A DNA stretch of 64,000 nucleotides, taken from assembly GCF_009746565.1 (NCBI RefSeq), contig NZ_WRPN01000002.1, positions 434,001-498,000 on the forward strand. Direction: 5' to 3'. Below are positions 45,917 to 55,870 of this stretch, one piece after another (position 1 is the stretch's first letter; every line of letters begins with the position of its first letter). A program made the translations under genes and the position numbers. Origin of the DNA: Mariniflexile maritimum (GTDB lineage Bacteria; Bacteroidota; Bacteroidia; Flavobacteriales; Flavobacteriaceae). Under the pieces are notes generated by a model. The model ran no database searches. It saw nothing but the letters and a program-made list of their open reading frames with translations, and had not been told where the DNA came from.

Positions 45917-46552
45917 TTAGTTTTTGTTCATTGCAGATAGCATGCCACCATATACACCATTTAATGAGGATAGGTTTGAAGCTAGCGATTTCATTTGTTC
46001 TTTTAACTTGGCGGCGTTTTCAACAGATTCTTCATTGATGCTTGCTTGTTTGCTGATGCTTTCCAATTGTACTTTGTACAAGCTGTTCAACGATTCCATT
46101 TGTGCTGCTGCCAGAGATAGCTCTTCGCCATATTTTTTGGATGCTTCAATGGAGTTTGCGCTAGACGACATGTTTTTGGCGGCACCTTCAAAGTTTTTGA
46201 TACTTTCGCCTAAACTGGCCATGAGTTCACCGTCAATTTTAGCGTCCTTTAATAACTCATCCAATTTTTTTGATAATAATCCTTGAGGATTTTCTTTTTC
46301 TTTTTTGCTAGTTTCACCACCAGCCAATTCAGGATATACCAACGACCAATCTAGTTCGTTGTCAACGTCTTCAAATGCTGATATTGCAAATATGATGGCT
46401 TCGGTAACAAGACCTAATGTTAACATCAGGTTTCCGTTAATAAATCCGAACTCCATATGGGTAATTTTAAATAGTGCGCCAATAATTACAATTGCTGCTC
46501 CTAATCCGTAAGCCATATTCATGAACTTCTTTTTTGCTTTTGACTGTGCCAT
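45917..46552 (-). CDS. gldL: Gliding motility / type IX secretion protein GldL
   Basis: This 211-residue protein has two membrane helices near 13-30 and 38-58 and then a cytoplasmic coiled-coil part. In the second helix Glu51 (TLGLVTEAIIFAISAFE) is the buried acidic residue expected to take part in proton flow. GldL works with GldM as the motor of the type IX system. It lies between gldK and gldM, 93 bp after gldK. The low-complexity C-terminal region (residues 80-211) is helical and less conserved. Confidence 0.95.
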   Translation of the reverse strand: MAQSKAKKKFMNMAYGLGAAIVIIGALFKITHMEFGFINGNLMLTLGLVTEAIIFAISAFEDVDNELDWSLVYPELAGGETSKKEKENPQGLLSKKLDELLKDAKIDGELMASLGESIKNFEGAAKNMSSSANSIEASKKYGEELSLAAAQMESLNSLYKVQLESISKQASINEESVENAAKLKEQMKSLASNLSSLNGVYGGMLSAMNKN

Positions 46553-46645
46553 AATTTTCGATTTTTAAGTTAAGTAAAATACTTAAGTAGGTTAATTAAT
46601 AGGTTATTTAATTGATTTGATTTGATTAATTTTTAATTGGTTTTA

Positions 46646-48004
46646 TTACTTTTTTCCAGTTACTTGTGTCCCCATATAATCTTGAACTGTTCTAAAACCA
46701 ATGTAGCTTCTTGCAGAATCTGCATATTCGTAATCTCTTGAGCTTACTTGTAAAAAGTAGGCAACATCTTTCCAAGAACCGCCCCTTACAACTTTTCGTT
46801 TGTTGTTTTTGTCGTTAACACTTGGGTTGATTGTTGAAGTAAACTCGTAGGAAGAAGGATCGTAAGATGCATCTACCCATTCGGCTACGTTTCCTGCCAT
46901 GTTGTATAGGTTGTAGTCGTTTGGCTCGTACGATTTGGCTTCTACGGTATAAAGTGCTTGGTCTGCCGCGTAATCGCCACGTACGGGCTTAAAGTTAGCC
47001 ATAAAGCAGCCACGGTCGCTTTTGGTATAAGGGCCTCCCCATGGGTAGGTTGCGGCTTGTAGGCCACCTCTTGCGGCATATTCCCATTCTGCTTCCGATG
47101 GTAAGCGGAACGTGTTTACCATAGCGGCACCTTTTCTTGATTTTTGATAGCTGTTTTTCTTGATTGTACGCCATTCGCAAAAGGCCTTGGCTTGTTTCCA
47201 GGTAACGCCTACTACGGGGTATTCGCTGTATGCATCATGCCAAAAATAATCGTTGTGCATGGGCTCGTTGTAGGAATATGCGAAATCGCGAATCCAAACG
47301 GTGGTATCAGGATATATTTCAATTTCTTCTTTTTTAATAACGTCTTTACGTTTGATGCCCCTGTTTCTAGCAGCTTCTTGTATATCCATATAGTTGTACT
47401 GAAACTTGAACTTTTTAACATCCCAGGTACGTTGTCCGTTATAGGATTCTTCCAGTTTTAAATACATGGTATCCATTACCTCGGTATAATATTCGTCTGG
47501 ATATTTCGCCGTATCAAAGATCAATTCAACTTTGTTGTTTATTTTTCGGCCTTCATAACCTGTTGGCCCTAGGCCGGTGTAATTTTCAAACATGTATTTT
47601 TCGTAAACGGACATATTTGCAGTGTCGGCGTCTTTAAAGGCGTACTCGCCAATACCGCCATCTTCGGGTACTTTTCCAACCTCGTCTGCCAAAACAGCTA
47701 GTCGGTAACGAAGGATAGAATCTCTAACCCAATTAACAAACTCGCGGTATTCGCTATTGGTTATCTCGGTTGCATCCATATAAAAGGCACGAACGGTGGC
47801 CGTTTTAGCGGGCGCATCTTGTACCCCTGCCAAATCATCATCAGCCTTACCCATAATAAAGGCGCCCCCAGGAATAAGTTCCATTCCAAACGGCTTTTCA
47901 GGATGCCATTTTTTCCCTTTAACACCAACCAGTTCGCCTTTGTCGTTTGAGCCACAACTGGCTAGTAATGCTACTACTGCGGTTAATAATATAAACTTCT
48001 TCAT
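46646..48004 (-). CDS. gldK: Gliding motility / type IX secretion lipoprotein GldK
   Basis: The ATG at 48004 (or 48010) gives MKKFILLTAVVALLASCGSN, a lipoprotein signal with Cys17. The protein has an FGE/sulfatase-modifying-factor-like domain: LIPGGAFIMGKADDD, FYMDATEITNSEYREFVNW, and RLPSEAEWEYAARGG, KVVRGGSWKDVAYFLQVSSR toward the end. It lacks the usual active role and is structural in GldK. With GldN it makes the ring under the outer membrane. It begins the operon gldK-L-M-N. Confidence 0.96.
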   Translation of the reverse strand: MKKFILLTAVVALLASCGSNDKGELVGVKGKKWHPEKPFGMELIPGGAFIMGKADDDLAGVQDAPAKTATVRAFYMDATEITNSEYREFVNWVRDSILRYRLAVLADEVGKVPEDGGIGEYAFKDADTANMSVYEKYMFENYTGLGPTGYEGRKINNKVELIFDTAKYPDEYYTEVMDTMYLKLEESYNGQRTWDVKKFKFQYNYMDIQEAARNRGIKRKDVIKKEEIEIYPDTTVWIRDFAYSYNEPMHNDYFWHDAYSEYPVVGVTWKQAKAFCEWRTIKKNSYQKSRKGAAMVNTFRLPSEAEWEYAARGGLQAATYPWGGPYTKSDRGCFMANFKPVRGDYAADQALYTVEAKSYEPNDYNLYNMAGNVAEWVDASYDPSSYEFTSTINPSVNDKNNKRKVVRGGSWKDVAYFLQVSSRDYEYADSARSYIGFRTVQDYMGTQVTGKK

Positions 48005-48166
48005 ATCCATAGAAAACTCGAGGTTAATTATTTAAGCTTCATTTTTTGAGAGCGTAAACATATTTATATATTTTTTAAAAAACAACTTTTTATTAAAAAA
48101 ATTTACATTTCATCGTAAAAAAATAACATTTTACCGATGAAATGAGCACTTAGCCTGTTTTTACTG

Positions 48167-49333
48167 TTAAACACAGTTCTTTTGAAAAGCTTTGTACCAG
48201 CGGTCTGGCACCATGTTATTACAGGCATCTATATAATCTTGATGCGTGCAAGGTAATAACGTATGCCTTTTTAATTTAGTATTAATTTCTGTTAAAAAAG
48301 GTATTTCAATCCACCATCTGCCCGTTTTGGTGCTTTTGTAAAATACCAGTTCATCCGATTCGACCAGCGTTGTGAATTTTTGGTAGCTGCTATCGTCTGT
48401 AAAATGGTCGTCTTTTACCCTGTAATTAACACCTTCAATAAAATACCAGAGTACTTGGGAAATGAGCATTGCCGTTATATCATCGTCTTTGGATGGTTTG
48501 TATTCGTAAATTCCGAACGAGCTCACTTTGTTGCTAATACCGGCATACCTTGAGATGGCGCAAATTTCTTTGCCATCCAATCCGTTTGGTGAGAATTTTT
48601 GGTTTAAGCCAACCTCGGCACCTTTTAGTACGCTTAAATCGAGGGTAACAATATTGGCATCGCGCAGTACGGGTTCAACAATGGTAATGTCTTTTGAAAC
48701 TTCACCCAAGCGGTACGATTCAAAATACAGGCTTTCCATCAAATCCTTTTCTTCCTGTGAATTGAAATAGGTTTGGTAGCCCACCGTGGCGTAATTAAAC
48801 AGGTTGTATGGTTGGTCTAAAATGATTTTCCCAATAAAGCTATCGTTTTTGATAGGTTTGGATGAATCGCCCAAATCGAATTTACAATCAATGTTTACAA
48901 TATTTACCATGGGCATGATGGTATCGTAAGCTCTATAATTTGGATACGTTAAATCTTGGGAGCCGCCCAATATAATAGGTATGATGTTTTTTTTGATTAA
49001 AATAGCGATGGTTGTTTTTAGTGCGAAATAGGTGTCTTCAACACTTTCGCCTTTGTTGATATCGCCTAAATCGGCTATAACCGTATTCCAACTTCCGGGA
49101 TACAGGCCATAAAAAGCCTTTCTTACATCGTTTAATTGAAAGGTTTCCCCGCAATAATTAATGTCGTTTCTGTTTTCAAGAACCCCTAAGATGGCTATGT
49201 TTACGCCCTCTAGATCGGGGATGCCTTTTTGTTTTGAGTGAATTTTGATTTTTCTGCCTAAAGCCTGCAGGGAAAGTAGCTCGTTATGGGCCAAAACCAC
49301 ATCGGAAACTGGAGAAAGAAAATTAAAATTCAT
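48167..49333 (-). CDS. Arginase-fold (formimidoylglutamase-like) protein lacking the usual metal ligands
   Basis: ATG at 49333 gives MNFNFLSPVSDVVLAHNELL; the upstream codon is TTG. The fold of ureohydrolases is visible: VNIAILGVLENRNDINYCGE, IPIILGGSQDLTYPNYRAYD, NIVNIDCKFDLGDSSKPI and IVTLDLSVLKGAEVGLNQ. In active arginases the matching motifs are GGxH, DAHxD and DxDxxDP; here His is Gln, DAH is replaced by DCK, and DxDxxD by DLSVLKG. Thus most metal ligands are lost and catalytic hydrolysis is unlikely. It is 388 residues. The gene lies between topA and gldK in the same direction, and the homologue is often annotated formimidoylglutamase, which is probably not right. Confidence 0.75.
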   Translation of the reverse strand: MNFNFLSPVSDVVLAHNELLSLQALGRKIKIHSKQKGIPDLEGVNIAILGVLENRNDINYCGETFQLNDVRKAFYGLYPGSWNTVIADLGDINKGESVEDTYFALKTTIAILIKKNIIPIILGGSQDLTYPNYRAYDTIMPMVNIVNIDCKFDLGDSSKPIKNDSFIGKIILDQPYNLFNYATVGYQTYFNSQEEKDLMESLYFESYRLGEVSKDITIVEPVLRDANIVTLDLSVLKGAEVGLNQKFSPNGLDGKEICAISRYAGISNKVSSFGIYEYKPSKDDDITAMLISQVLWYFIEGVNYRVKDDHFTDDSSYQKFTTLVESDELVFYKSTKTGRWWIEIPFLTEINTKLKRHTLLPCTHQDYIDACNNMVPDRWYKAFQKNCV

Positions 49334-49495
49334 AGATGGCAAACGGAATTATCAAGATGTTTGGTTTTTATGAGGTTGTTTGGTTATGCATTGGGCTTAA
49401 GGCAAATATCAAAAGAAATAATGACTTTTTAGGTACGGTTGCTATAAAATAATCACTTAAACATTCATTTGTTGATTGAGTACATTATAAGCAGA

Positions 49496-51985
49496 TCATT
49501 TTTTTTTGGTGGTTGTTTTTTTCTTGGCCGTTTTCTTTTTTGGCGTTTTTTCCTCAATCAATGCTTTTACGGCCTCTAAAGTTAGTTTTGAAACATCAAC
49601 CGATTTATCCAACTCTATTTTTAGTTTTCCTTTCAGGATATTGTGCCGTCCCCAACGGGCTTTTTCAACCCGAATCCCTTCTTGCTCCCAGTTATGTACA
49701 ACCTTGTCGATATCTTTTTGAAGTTTGGTTTCAATCAGTTCAACAATATCCTTGTCCGATAAATGGTCCCAATCGTACTTGTTGCTTACATTAATGAACA
49801 TGTTGTTCCATTTAATGAAGGGGCCAAACCGACCTTTTCCTTTTTGAACCGGCAATTTTTTATAGGTATAAATGGGTGCGTCGGCTTCTTGTTTTTCATT
49901 AATTAGGGCAATAGCGTCATCCAGTTCAACGCTAAGGGCCTCCATGCCTTTTGGAAGGGATATAAAGGTGTCGCCAAACTTTACATAAGGGCCAAAGCGG
50001 CCGTTGTTCACTTCAATATCTTCGCCTTTATAGGTGCCTAGGCTTTTAGGAAGCTGGAATAAATCCATCGCTTCTTGGTACGTTATGGTATTTAACTGCT
50101 GGTCTGGACTTAAACTGGCAAACTGCGGTTTTTCTTCATCATCTGGTGTGCCTATTTGTACCATGGGGCCAAATTTACCCAGGCGCACACTCACTTGTTT
50201 GCCTGTTTTGGGGTCGGTGCCTAAAATACGTTCGCCCGATTCCCTATCGGCATTTTCTTGAACATTTTCAACTTGCGGATGGAAATCATCATAAAACTCT
50301 TTCATCAAACTGGTCCAGTTAACTTTGCCTTCGGCGATGTTGTCGAAATCTTCTTCTACTTTCGCAGTAAAGTTGTAATCTAGGATATGCTCAAAATGGT
50401 TCACTAAAAAGTCGGTTACAATCATTCCAATATCGGTTGGTACTAATTTTCCTTTATCAGACCCCACTTTTTCGGTAAGCAATTTATCTTTTACAACGCC
50501 TTTTTTCAAGGTAAGTTGTGTATAATGGCGTTCTGAGCCTTCAACCGAGCCTTTTTCAACATAATTTCTGTTTTGGATGGTTGAAATGGTAGGCGCGTAA
50601 GTTGAAGGACGACCAATGCCCAATTCCTCCAGTTGCTTAACCAAGGACGCTTCAGTATAGCGATAAGGTGGGCGGGTATAGCGTTCGGTGGCGGTAATAT
50701 AGTTGTTTAGAAGTTTTTCGTTTACTTTCATTGCCGGCAACATGCCTTCTTGTTCAACATCTTCCTCATCGGTACTTTCTAAATACACTTTTAAAAATCC
50801 GTCGAAAGTAATAACTTCCCCATTCGCCGTGAAATTTTCGTTGTGGGTTGAAGCACTAATTTTAACATTGGTACGCTCCAATTCGGCTTCACTCATTTGC
50901 GATGCGATGGCGCGTTTCCAAATCAAATCGTACAAACGTGCTTGATCTCTGTCAATATCAACCGAATGGGTCGCAAAATCGGTTGGTCGTATGGCCTCAT
51001 GCGCTTCTTGGGCGCCTTTGGCATTACTGGTGTAATTTCTTGGTTTGCTGTATTTTGGGCCAAAAGCGTTCTCGATTTCAGCTTTGGCGCCGTTGCGGGC
51101 CTCATCGGATAAATTCACGCTATCGGTACGCATGTAGGTAATTAAACCAGCTTCATAAAGGCGTTGCGCCATGGTCATGGTTTTGCTAACCGAAAAATAG
51201 AGTTTACGAGATGCTTCTTGTTGTAAGGTTGAAGTTGTAAAAGGTGCAGCGGGTGCTTTTTTAGCAGGTTTTTTCTCTAAATCGGAAACCTTGAAACTTG
51301 CTGTAGCATTTTTTTCCAGAAATGCTTGTGCGTCTTCTTTTTCTGAGAAATGTTTAGCCAGTTTAGCTTTGAAGGTTTGTCCGGCTTCATTTGAAAATTC
51401 GGCATCGATGCGATACGATGCTTCAGCCTTAAAATCCTGGATTTCGCGTTCGCGTTCTACAATGAGGCGTACCGAAACCGATTGTACACGACCTGCCGAT
51501 AAACCACCTTTTACTTTGCGCCACAAAACGGGCGAGAGTTCGTAACCAACAATTCTGTCTAACACACGGCGTGCCTGTTGCGCATCAACCAAATCGTAAT
51601 CGATACCGCGTGGGTTTTCAATGGCTTTTTGAATGGCGGTTTTAGTAATTTCATGGAAAACAATACGCTTTGTTTTGTTTTTGTCCAATTTTAAAGTTTC
51701 GGCCAAATGCCATGCTATGGCTTCACCCTCGCGATCCTCATCACTTGCCAACCAAACCATATCGGCATTTTTAGCGAGGTCCTTTAGCTTTTTTACAACC
51801 GCTTTTTTATCTTTTGAAACTTCATAAGTGGGTTTAAAGTCGCCATCCACATTTACGCCCAATTCTTTTGAAGGAAGGTCGGCAATATGCCCAAAGCTGG
51901 ATTCTACCTTGAAATCTTTTCCTAGAAATTTTTCGATCGTTTTTGCCTTAGCAGGTGACTCTACAATTACTAAATTCTTCGCCAT
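49496..51985 (-). CDS. topA: DNA topoisomerase I
   Basis: This type IA topoisomerase relaxes negative supercoils. The N-terminal toprim domain begins KNLVIVESPAKAKTIEKFLG and has DEDREGEAIAWHLAETL. The active-site region EAGLITYMRTDSVNLSDE carries the catalytic Tyr. Later come SVRLIVEREREIQDFK and the type IA core, then three C-terminal topoisomerase repeats (YVKFGDTFISLPKG, FGPFIKWNNMFINVS). Unlike E. coli TopA there are no cysteine zinc ribbons. The C-terminus is a lysine-rich tail of about 20 residues (TPKKKTAKKKTTTKKK). It is 829 residues. A TACATTTG box on the minus strand at 52006-52013 lies 20 bp before the ATG. Confidence 0.96.
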   Translation of the reverse strand: MAKNLVIVESPAKAKTIEKFLGKDFKVESSFGHIADLPSKELGVNVDGDFKPTYEVSKDKKAVVKKLKDLAKNADMVWLASDEDREGEAIAWHLAETLKLDKNKTKRIVFHEITKTAIQKAIENPRGIDYDLVDAQQARRVLDRIVGYELSPVLWRKVKGGLSAGRVQSVSVRLIVEREREIQDFKAEASYRIDAEFSNEAGQTFKAKLAKHFSEKEDAQAFLEKNATASFKVSDLEKKPAKKAPAAPFTTSTLQQEASRKLYFSVSKTMTMAQRLYEAGLITYMRTDSVNLSDEARNGAKAEIENAFGPKYSKPRNYTSNAKGAQEAHEAIRPTDFATHSVDIDRDQARLYDLIWKRAIASQMSEAELERTNVKISASTHNENFTANGEVITFDGFLKVYLESTDEEDVEQEGMLPAMKVNEKLLNNYITATERYTRPPYRYTEASLVKQLEELGIGRPSTYAPTISTIQNRNYVEKGSVEGSERHYTQLTLKKGVVKDKLLTEKVGSDKGKLVPTDIGMIVTDFLVNHFEHILDYNFTAKVEEDFDNIAEGKVNWTSLMKEFYDDFHPQVENVQENADRESGERILGTDPKTGKQVSVRLGKFGPMVQIGTPDDEEKPQFASLSPDQQLNTITYQEAMDLFQLPKSLGTYKGEDIEVNNGRFGPYVKFGDTFISLPKGMEALSVELDDAIALINEKQEADAPIYTYKKLPVQKGKGRFGPFIKWNNMFINVSNKYDWDHLSDKDIVELIETKLQKDIDKVVHNWEQEGIRVEKARWGRHNILKGKLKIELDKSVDVSKLTLEAVKALIEEKTPKKKTAKKKTTTKKK

Positions 51986-52005
51986 ACGTCTTTTTTTGAA
52001 GGTAC

Positions 52006-52013
52006 AAATGTAT
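52006..52013 (-). promoter_or_regulatory. -7 box (TACATTTG) for topA
   Basis: It is an exact TAnnTTTG match, 20 bp before the topA start. The -33 element was not found. Confidence 0.45.
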
Positions 52014-52129
52014 ATGAAAAAAAGTTTATCTGCCTAATTTTGCCGTTATCTGTACTATTTTTAAATAAAAATGGCCACATTCCATTAAATAATGCAGCCT
52101 TTTTTATGGAAATTTTCAAAATTAATCAA

Positions 52130-52891
52130 TTACAGTCTTTCCTCATCTTGGTTAACGGCTTCCTTGTTAAAACCAATGGATTCTTTATAGATAAAATAAA
52201 CAGGTATGTAGGCAAACGACATGGTAACGTAGATGCCAATACAGCACATTAAAAACCCAACGATACCCGATAAAAAGCCGGAAATAACAACCAAACCAAA
52301 GGTAAGCAGCCATTTTTTGTTGCCCAACTTAAAACTTGCCTTTATCATTTCGGAAGTTGAAAGCTCTGGGTTAAAGGCATAAATAACATTCATTAGCGTA
52401 ATTGGGACCATTACATATATAATAGGAAACACGCATAGCAACATGGCTAATACCGAAATACCAAATGTGGCAAGCGATAAAGAAATGGTTTTGCCCAAAT
52501 AGGGTCTTTTTAGGTAGAAAAAATAATCATCGTTGCCCATTTCCTCCAAATCCTTTAGTTTGCAAATCCTGAAAAAGGATGCCTTCATACCAAACCCTAT
52601 CACTATCGCAATAAGTGTAAATACAAGTGCCAATATTCCAAAGGGTATCATAATAATAGGATTGAAATCTGAATGATCTTGCATGGTTTCTGGATTTAAA
52701 AACCCCATGGCAATCATTGGAATGTATATGATAAAGTACAAAGGAAGCATCAAAAGCATGGTAAGCAACACAACGACCAGTCCTTGAACCCAAACTTTTT
52801 TAAATAATTCGATGGATTGGTTAAAAATGGTTCCGAAATCCAATGCTGGGGCGCGTTCTATTTTTTCTAATAAACTGTTAATTGTATTCAT
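52130..52891 (-). CDS. Multi-pass membrane protein of unknown function
   Basis: This 253-residue protein has five to six membrane helices (near 35-60, 80-103, 135-160, 195-225). After the soluble N-terminus MNTINSLLEKIERAPALDFG comes FNQSIELFKKVWVQGLVVVL. The layout resembles the DUF975/glycerophosphodiesterase membrane-domain-like families, but no motif allows a firm call. It is probably an inner-membrane protein. It lies between topA and the LVIVD lipoprotein gene, all on the minus strand, with 129 bp to the latter. Confidence 0.7.
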   Translation of the reverse strand: MNTINSLLEKIERAPALDFGTIFNQSIELFKKVWVQGLVVVLLTMLLMLPLYFIIYIPMIAMGFLNPETMQDHSDFNPIIMIPFGILALVFTLIAIVIGFGMKASFFRICKLKDLEEMGNDDYFFYLKRPYLGKTISLSLATFGISVLAMLLCVFPIIYVMVPITLMNVIYAFNPELSTSEMIKASFKLGNKKWLLTFGLVVISGFLSGIVGFLMCCIGIYVTMSFAYIPVYFIYKESIGFNKEAVNQDEERL

Positions 52892-52968
52892 GGTTATTTG
52901 GTTGGTTAATTTATGAATGATAAAAGTAAAATAATTTTTGAATTAAGCCTTGAAATTAATATCTAAAC

Positions 52969-52994
52969 AAAAAAATCCTGCTGAGTGCAGGATT
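52969..52994 (-). terminator. Terminator of the LVIVD lipoprotein gene
   Basis: On the minus strand AATCCTGC pairs with GCAGGATT around ACTCA, followed by seven T residues. It lies 26 bp after the gene's stop. Confidence 0.85.
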
Positions 52995-53020
52995 CATTAT
53001 CTTTTTATTCTAGGTACAGC

Positions 53021-54262
53021 CTAATTTAAGGAGAATGAACTAATGAGTTGCACACCGTTCTGTACATGACTATATTGATATAAAATGTCGCCACCTATTA
53101 TTAACAATTTATCTTCCAAAGGGATAACATCTTTAGATTGAATGTTCTTAAATTGTTTAATCATGTAAATTTTTAACGGATTTTCTTTGTTAAAAAGTTT
53201 TAAGCCGGCGTTTCCGTCACAAACAAACAACGTATTGTTCTTAATTCCTAAGCCATAAGGGTTGTCTAGCGCATATCTTGCAGCTAAAGTTGGTTTTGTT
53301 TTGTCTTTAATATCAATCACCTCAAGCACGCTTTCTTGCTCGCCACAATTATTTCCACCACGCAATGTTAAATAAGCATAATCGCCATCAACAACTACCG
53401 GGTCGCACCCTGTCCAATGCACAAATTCAGATAAACGATTTGGTTTTTCAGGATTCACTAAATCGTAAATATACATGCCATCCGTACTACCTATGTACAA
53501 ATAATCATCTGCTTGAAACAACGTTTCTATGTTGTTCCCTGCGTAATAGGTGTTTGTTAATGTTGGTTTTGATAGGTTACTGATATTAAATATGAACATT
53601 TCATGCGAACCTACGGTATATAAATAATTATCTACAATTTGAAAACGTGCCAAAGAACCACCTTGCCCAGTAGTAGATTCTTTTGTGCCGGAGTTAAGTG
53701 CCACTCCTCCAAAATCAGCATCAATAAAACGGTTATCTGTTTTCTCCCTTCTTTCTTTAGTAACGGTCCATCCTACAATAATATCGGTTTGATAATTGAA
53801 TTCCACATAATCAACAACTCTAATTCCAAGTGGTATTTGAAAATTATATACATTAAACACATCTTCTAACCTTTGTTTTAAAGAAATTGAATTCATGTTG
53901 GAAATATCAAAAACCAATAAATCGGTTGCGCTATCCGCATATAAAAAATCATCTTTTACCGAAATATCCTCATTTCCAGGGATTTTTAAAAACTTAATTC
54001 TTTTGGGGGATTTAGGATTGGAATTATCAATAACATGAATTCCTTTGTTAACATCACTAACAAAAATATAATCTTTGTAAGCATAAATTTTTCCGGATTT
54101 TTCAATATTTCTGGGAGCGACTATTTCAACAGATTTTCTAAATGCCGCCTTACTCATTATTTGAGGTGTAGCAACCTCCACAAGCTCATAATTGCTATCA
54201 TCTTTATTGCAAGATAATGCAGTAATGAAAAATAGTGACCAAAAAATATATTTAAGTTTCAT
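53021..54262 (-). CDS. LVIVD-repeat lipoprotein
   Basis: The N-terminus MKLKYIFWSLFFITALSCNK is a lipoprotein signal with Cys18. The rest is made of LVIVD-type repeats of about 42 residues: IFVSDVNKGIHVIDNSNPKS, FLYADSATDLLVFDISNMNS, YLYTVGSHEMFIFNISNLSK, YLYIGSTDGMYIYDLVNPEK and more. These form a beta-propeller thought to be on the cell surface. It is 413 residues. Function is unknown; such proteins are common in Bacteroidota, often linked to carbohydrate or cell surface functions. It stands as a single gene with its own terminator. Confidence 0.85.
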   Translation of the reverse strand: MKLKYIFWSLFFITALSCNKDDSNYELVEVATPQIMSKAAFRKSVEIVAPRNIEKSGKIYAYKDYIFVSDVNKGIHVIDNSNPKSPKRIKFLKIPGNEDISVKDDFLYADSATDLLVFDISNMNSISLKQRLEDVFNVYNFQIPLGIRVVDYVEFNYQTDIIVGWTVTKERREKTDNRFIDADFGGVALNSGTKESTTGQGGSLARFQIVDNYLYTVGSHEMFIFNISNLSKPTLTNTYYAGNNIETLFQADDYLYIGSTDGMYIYDLVNPEKPNRLSEFVHWTGCDPVVVDGDYAYLTLRGGNNCGEQESVLEVIDIKDKTKPTLAARYALDNPYGLGIKNNTLFVCDGNAGLKLFNKENPLKIYMIKQFKNIQSKDVIPLEDKLLIIGGDILYQYSHVQNGVQLISSFSLN

Positions 54263-54363
54263 AGTTCTTGAAGTTTACTTATAGATGCTCAAAGCGATAG
54301 AAGGTTGCGTAAAATTCACAAAAAAAATAAACTGCCATTCTGTCATAAAACATAAATAAATTG

Positions 54364-54371
54364 TATCTTTG
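54364..54371 (+). promoter_or_regulatory. -7 box (TATCTTTG) for miaB
   Basis: It is an exact match to TAnnTTTG with 33 bp to the ATG at 54405. No TTG at proper spacing is evident upstream. Confidence 0.5.
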
Positions 54372-54404
54372 CATGCTTATTGAAAATGCGTGCTTTAGCA
54401 ACCT

Positions 54405-55853
54405 ATGGAAAAAATAATTGACGAAAATAAACAAGGCGAATCATTAGTTCTTGAACAAAAACAAGGAAACAAACGCAAACTTTTCATTGAAAGTTACGGT
54501 TGTGCCATGAATTTTAGCGATAGCGAAATTGTGGCCTCTATTTTAGCAGATCAAGGGTTTAACACCACCCAAAACCTGGAGGATGCCGATTTGGTTTTGG
54601 TAAACACCTGTTCCATTCGCGATAAGGCAGAACAGACCATACGCAAACGGTTGGAAAAATACAATGCCGTTAAACGGGACAGTAACCCCAAAATGAAGGT
54701 GGGCGTTTTGGGCTGTATGGCCGAACGCTTAAAGACCAAATTTTTGGAGGAAGAAAAAATTGTCGATTTGGTGGTAGGCCCCGATGCTTACAAAGATTTG
54801 CCAAATTTGCTCGCCGAAGTCGAGGAAGGGCGCGATGCCATTAACGTTATTTTATCGAAGGATGAAACCTATGGCGATATTTCACCGGTACGATTAAACA
54901 GCAACGGCGTTACGGCATTTGTTTCCATAACCCGTGGTTGCGACAATATGTGTACGTTTTGCGTGGTGCCTTTTACCAGGGGGCGTGAACGGAGCCGAGA
55001 ACCACAAAGCATTCTTGAGGAAATTAACGATTTATGGAACAGGGGTTTTAAAGAAGTAACGCTTTTAGGACAAAACGTTGATAGTTACCTATGGTATGGC
55101 GGCGGCTTGAAAAAGGATTTCGATAAAGCCACCGATTTACAAAAAGCCACCGCGGTTAACTTTTCAAATTTATTAGAGCTTTGCGCAACGGCACAACCCA
55201 AAATGCGTATCAGGTTTTCAACTTCAAATCCACAAGATTTAACCTTGGATGTTATTGAAACCATGGCAAGGCACCAAAATATTTGCAACCACATCCACCT
55301 GCCCGTACAAAGTGGCAGCAACCGCATTTTAAAGGAAATGAACCGTTTGCACACCCGTGAAGAATACATGGCGTTAATTGACAATATCCGTCGTATCATT
55401 CCAAATTGTGCCATTAGCCAAGATATGATTGTTGGTTTCCCTTCTGAAACGGAAGCAGATTTTCAGGATACCATATCGTTAATGGAATATGTAAAATACG
55501 ATTTTGGCTATATGTTTACCTATTCAGAGCGACCAGGTACCTTGGCAGAACGCAAATTGGAAGATGATGTTCCTGAGGAAACCAAAAAACGACGCTTAAC
55601 GGAAATGGTTGACCTTCAGCAGGAACACAGTGGTTTTAGGACCCGACAAAACTTAAACACCATTGTAGAGGTACTCATTGAAAAGGAATCGAAAAAATCA
55701 ACTACACATTGGTCGGGACGCACGCCACAAAATTTGGTAACCGTGTTCCCAAAAGAACATTATAAAATTGGCGATTTTGTAAAAGTAAAAATAACCGATT
55801 GCACAAGCGCAACTTTAATTGGGGAAGCTATTGGTCTTTCGGAAAACAATTAA
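54405..55853 (+). CDS. miaB: tRNA-2-methylthio-N6-dimethylallyladenosine synthase
   Basis: MiaB is a radical-SAM methylthiotransferase that adds the methylthio group to i6A37 of tRNAs. The N-terminal UPF0004 domain has its three cysteines in SYGCAMNFSDSE, NTCSIRDKAE and LGCMAERL. The radical-SAM cluster motif is RGCDNMCTFCVVPFTRGRE. The C-terminal TRAM domain is near 410-475. Length is 482 residues, usual for the family. The first genes downstream, in the same direction, are a sigma-54 activator and lptE. Confidence 0.96.
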   Translation: MEKIIDENKQGESLVLEQKQGNKRKLFIESYGCAMNFSDSEIVASILADQGFNTTQNLEDADLVLVNTCSIRDKAEQTIRKRLEKYNAVKRDSNPKMKVGVLGCMAERLKTKFLEEEKIVDLVVGPDAYKDLPNLLAEVEEGRDAINVILSKDETYGDISPVRLNSNGVTAFVSITRGCDNMCTFCVVPFTRGRERSREPQSILEEINDLWNRGFKEVTLLGQNVDSYLWYGGGLKKDFDKATDLQKATAVNFSNLLELCATAQPKMRIRFSTSNPQDLTLDVIETMARHQNICNHIHLPVQSGSNRILKEMNRLHTREEYMALIDNIRRIIPNCAISQDMIVGFPSETEADFQDTISLMEYVKYDFGYMFTYSERPGTLAERKLEDDVPEETKKRRLTEMVDLQQEHSGFRTRQNLNTIVEVLIEKESKKSTTHWSGRTPQNLVTVFPKEHYKIGDFVKVKITDCTSATLIGEAIGLSENN

Positions 55854-55870
55854 TAACAATAAATAATGAG

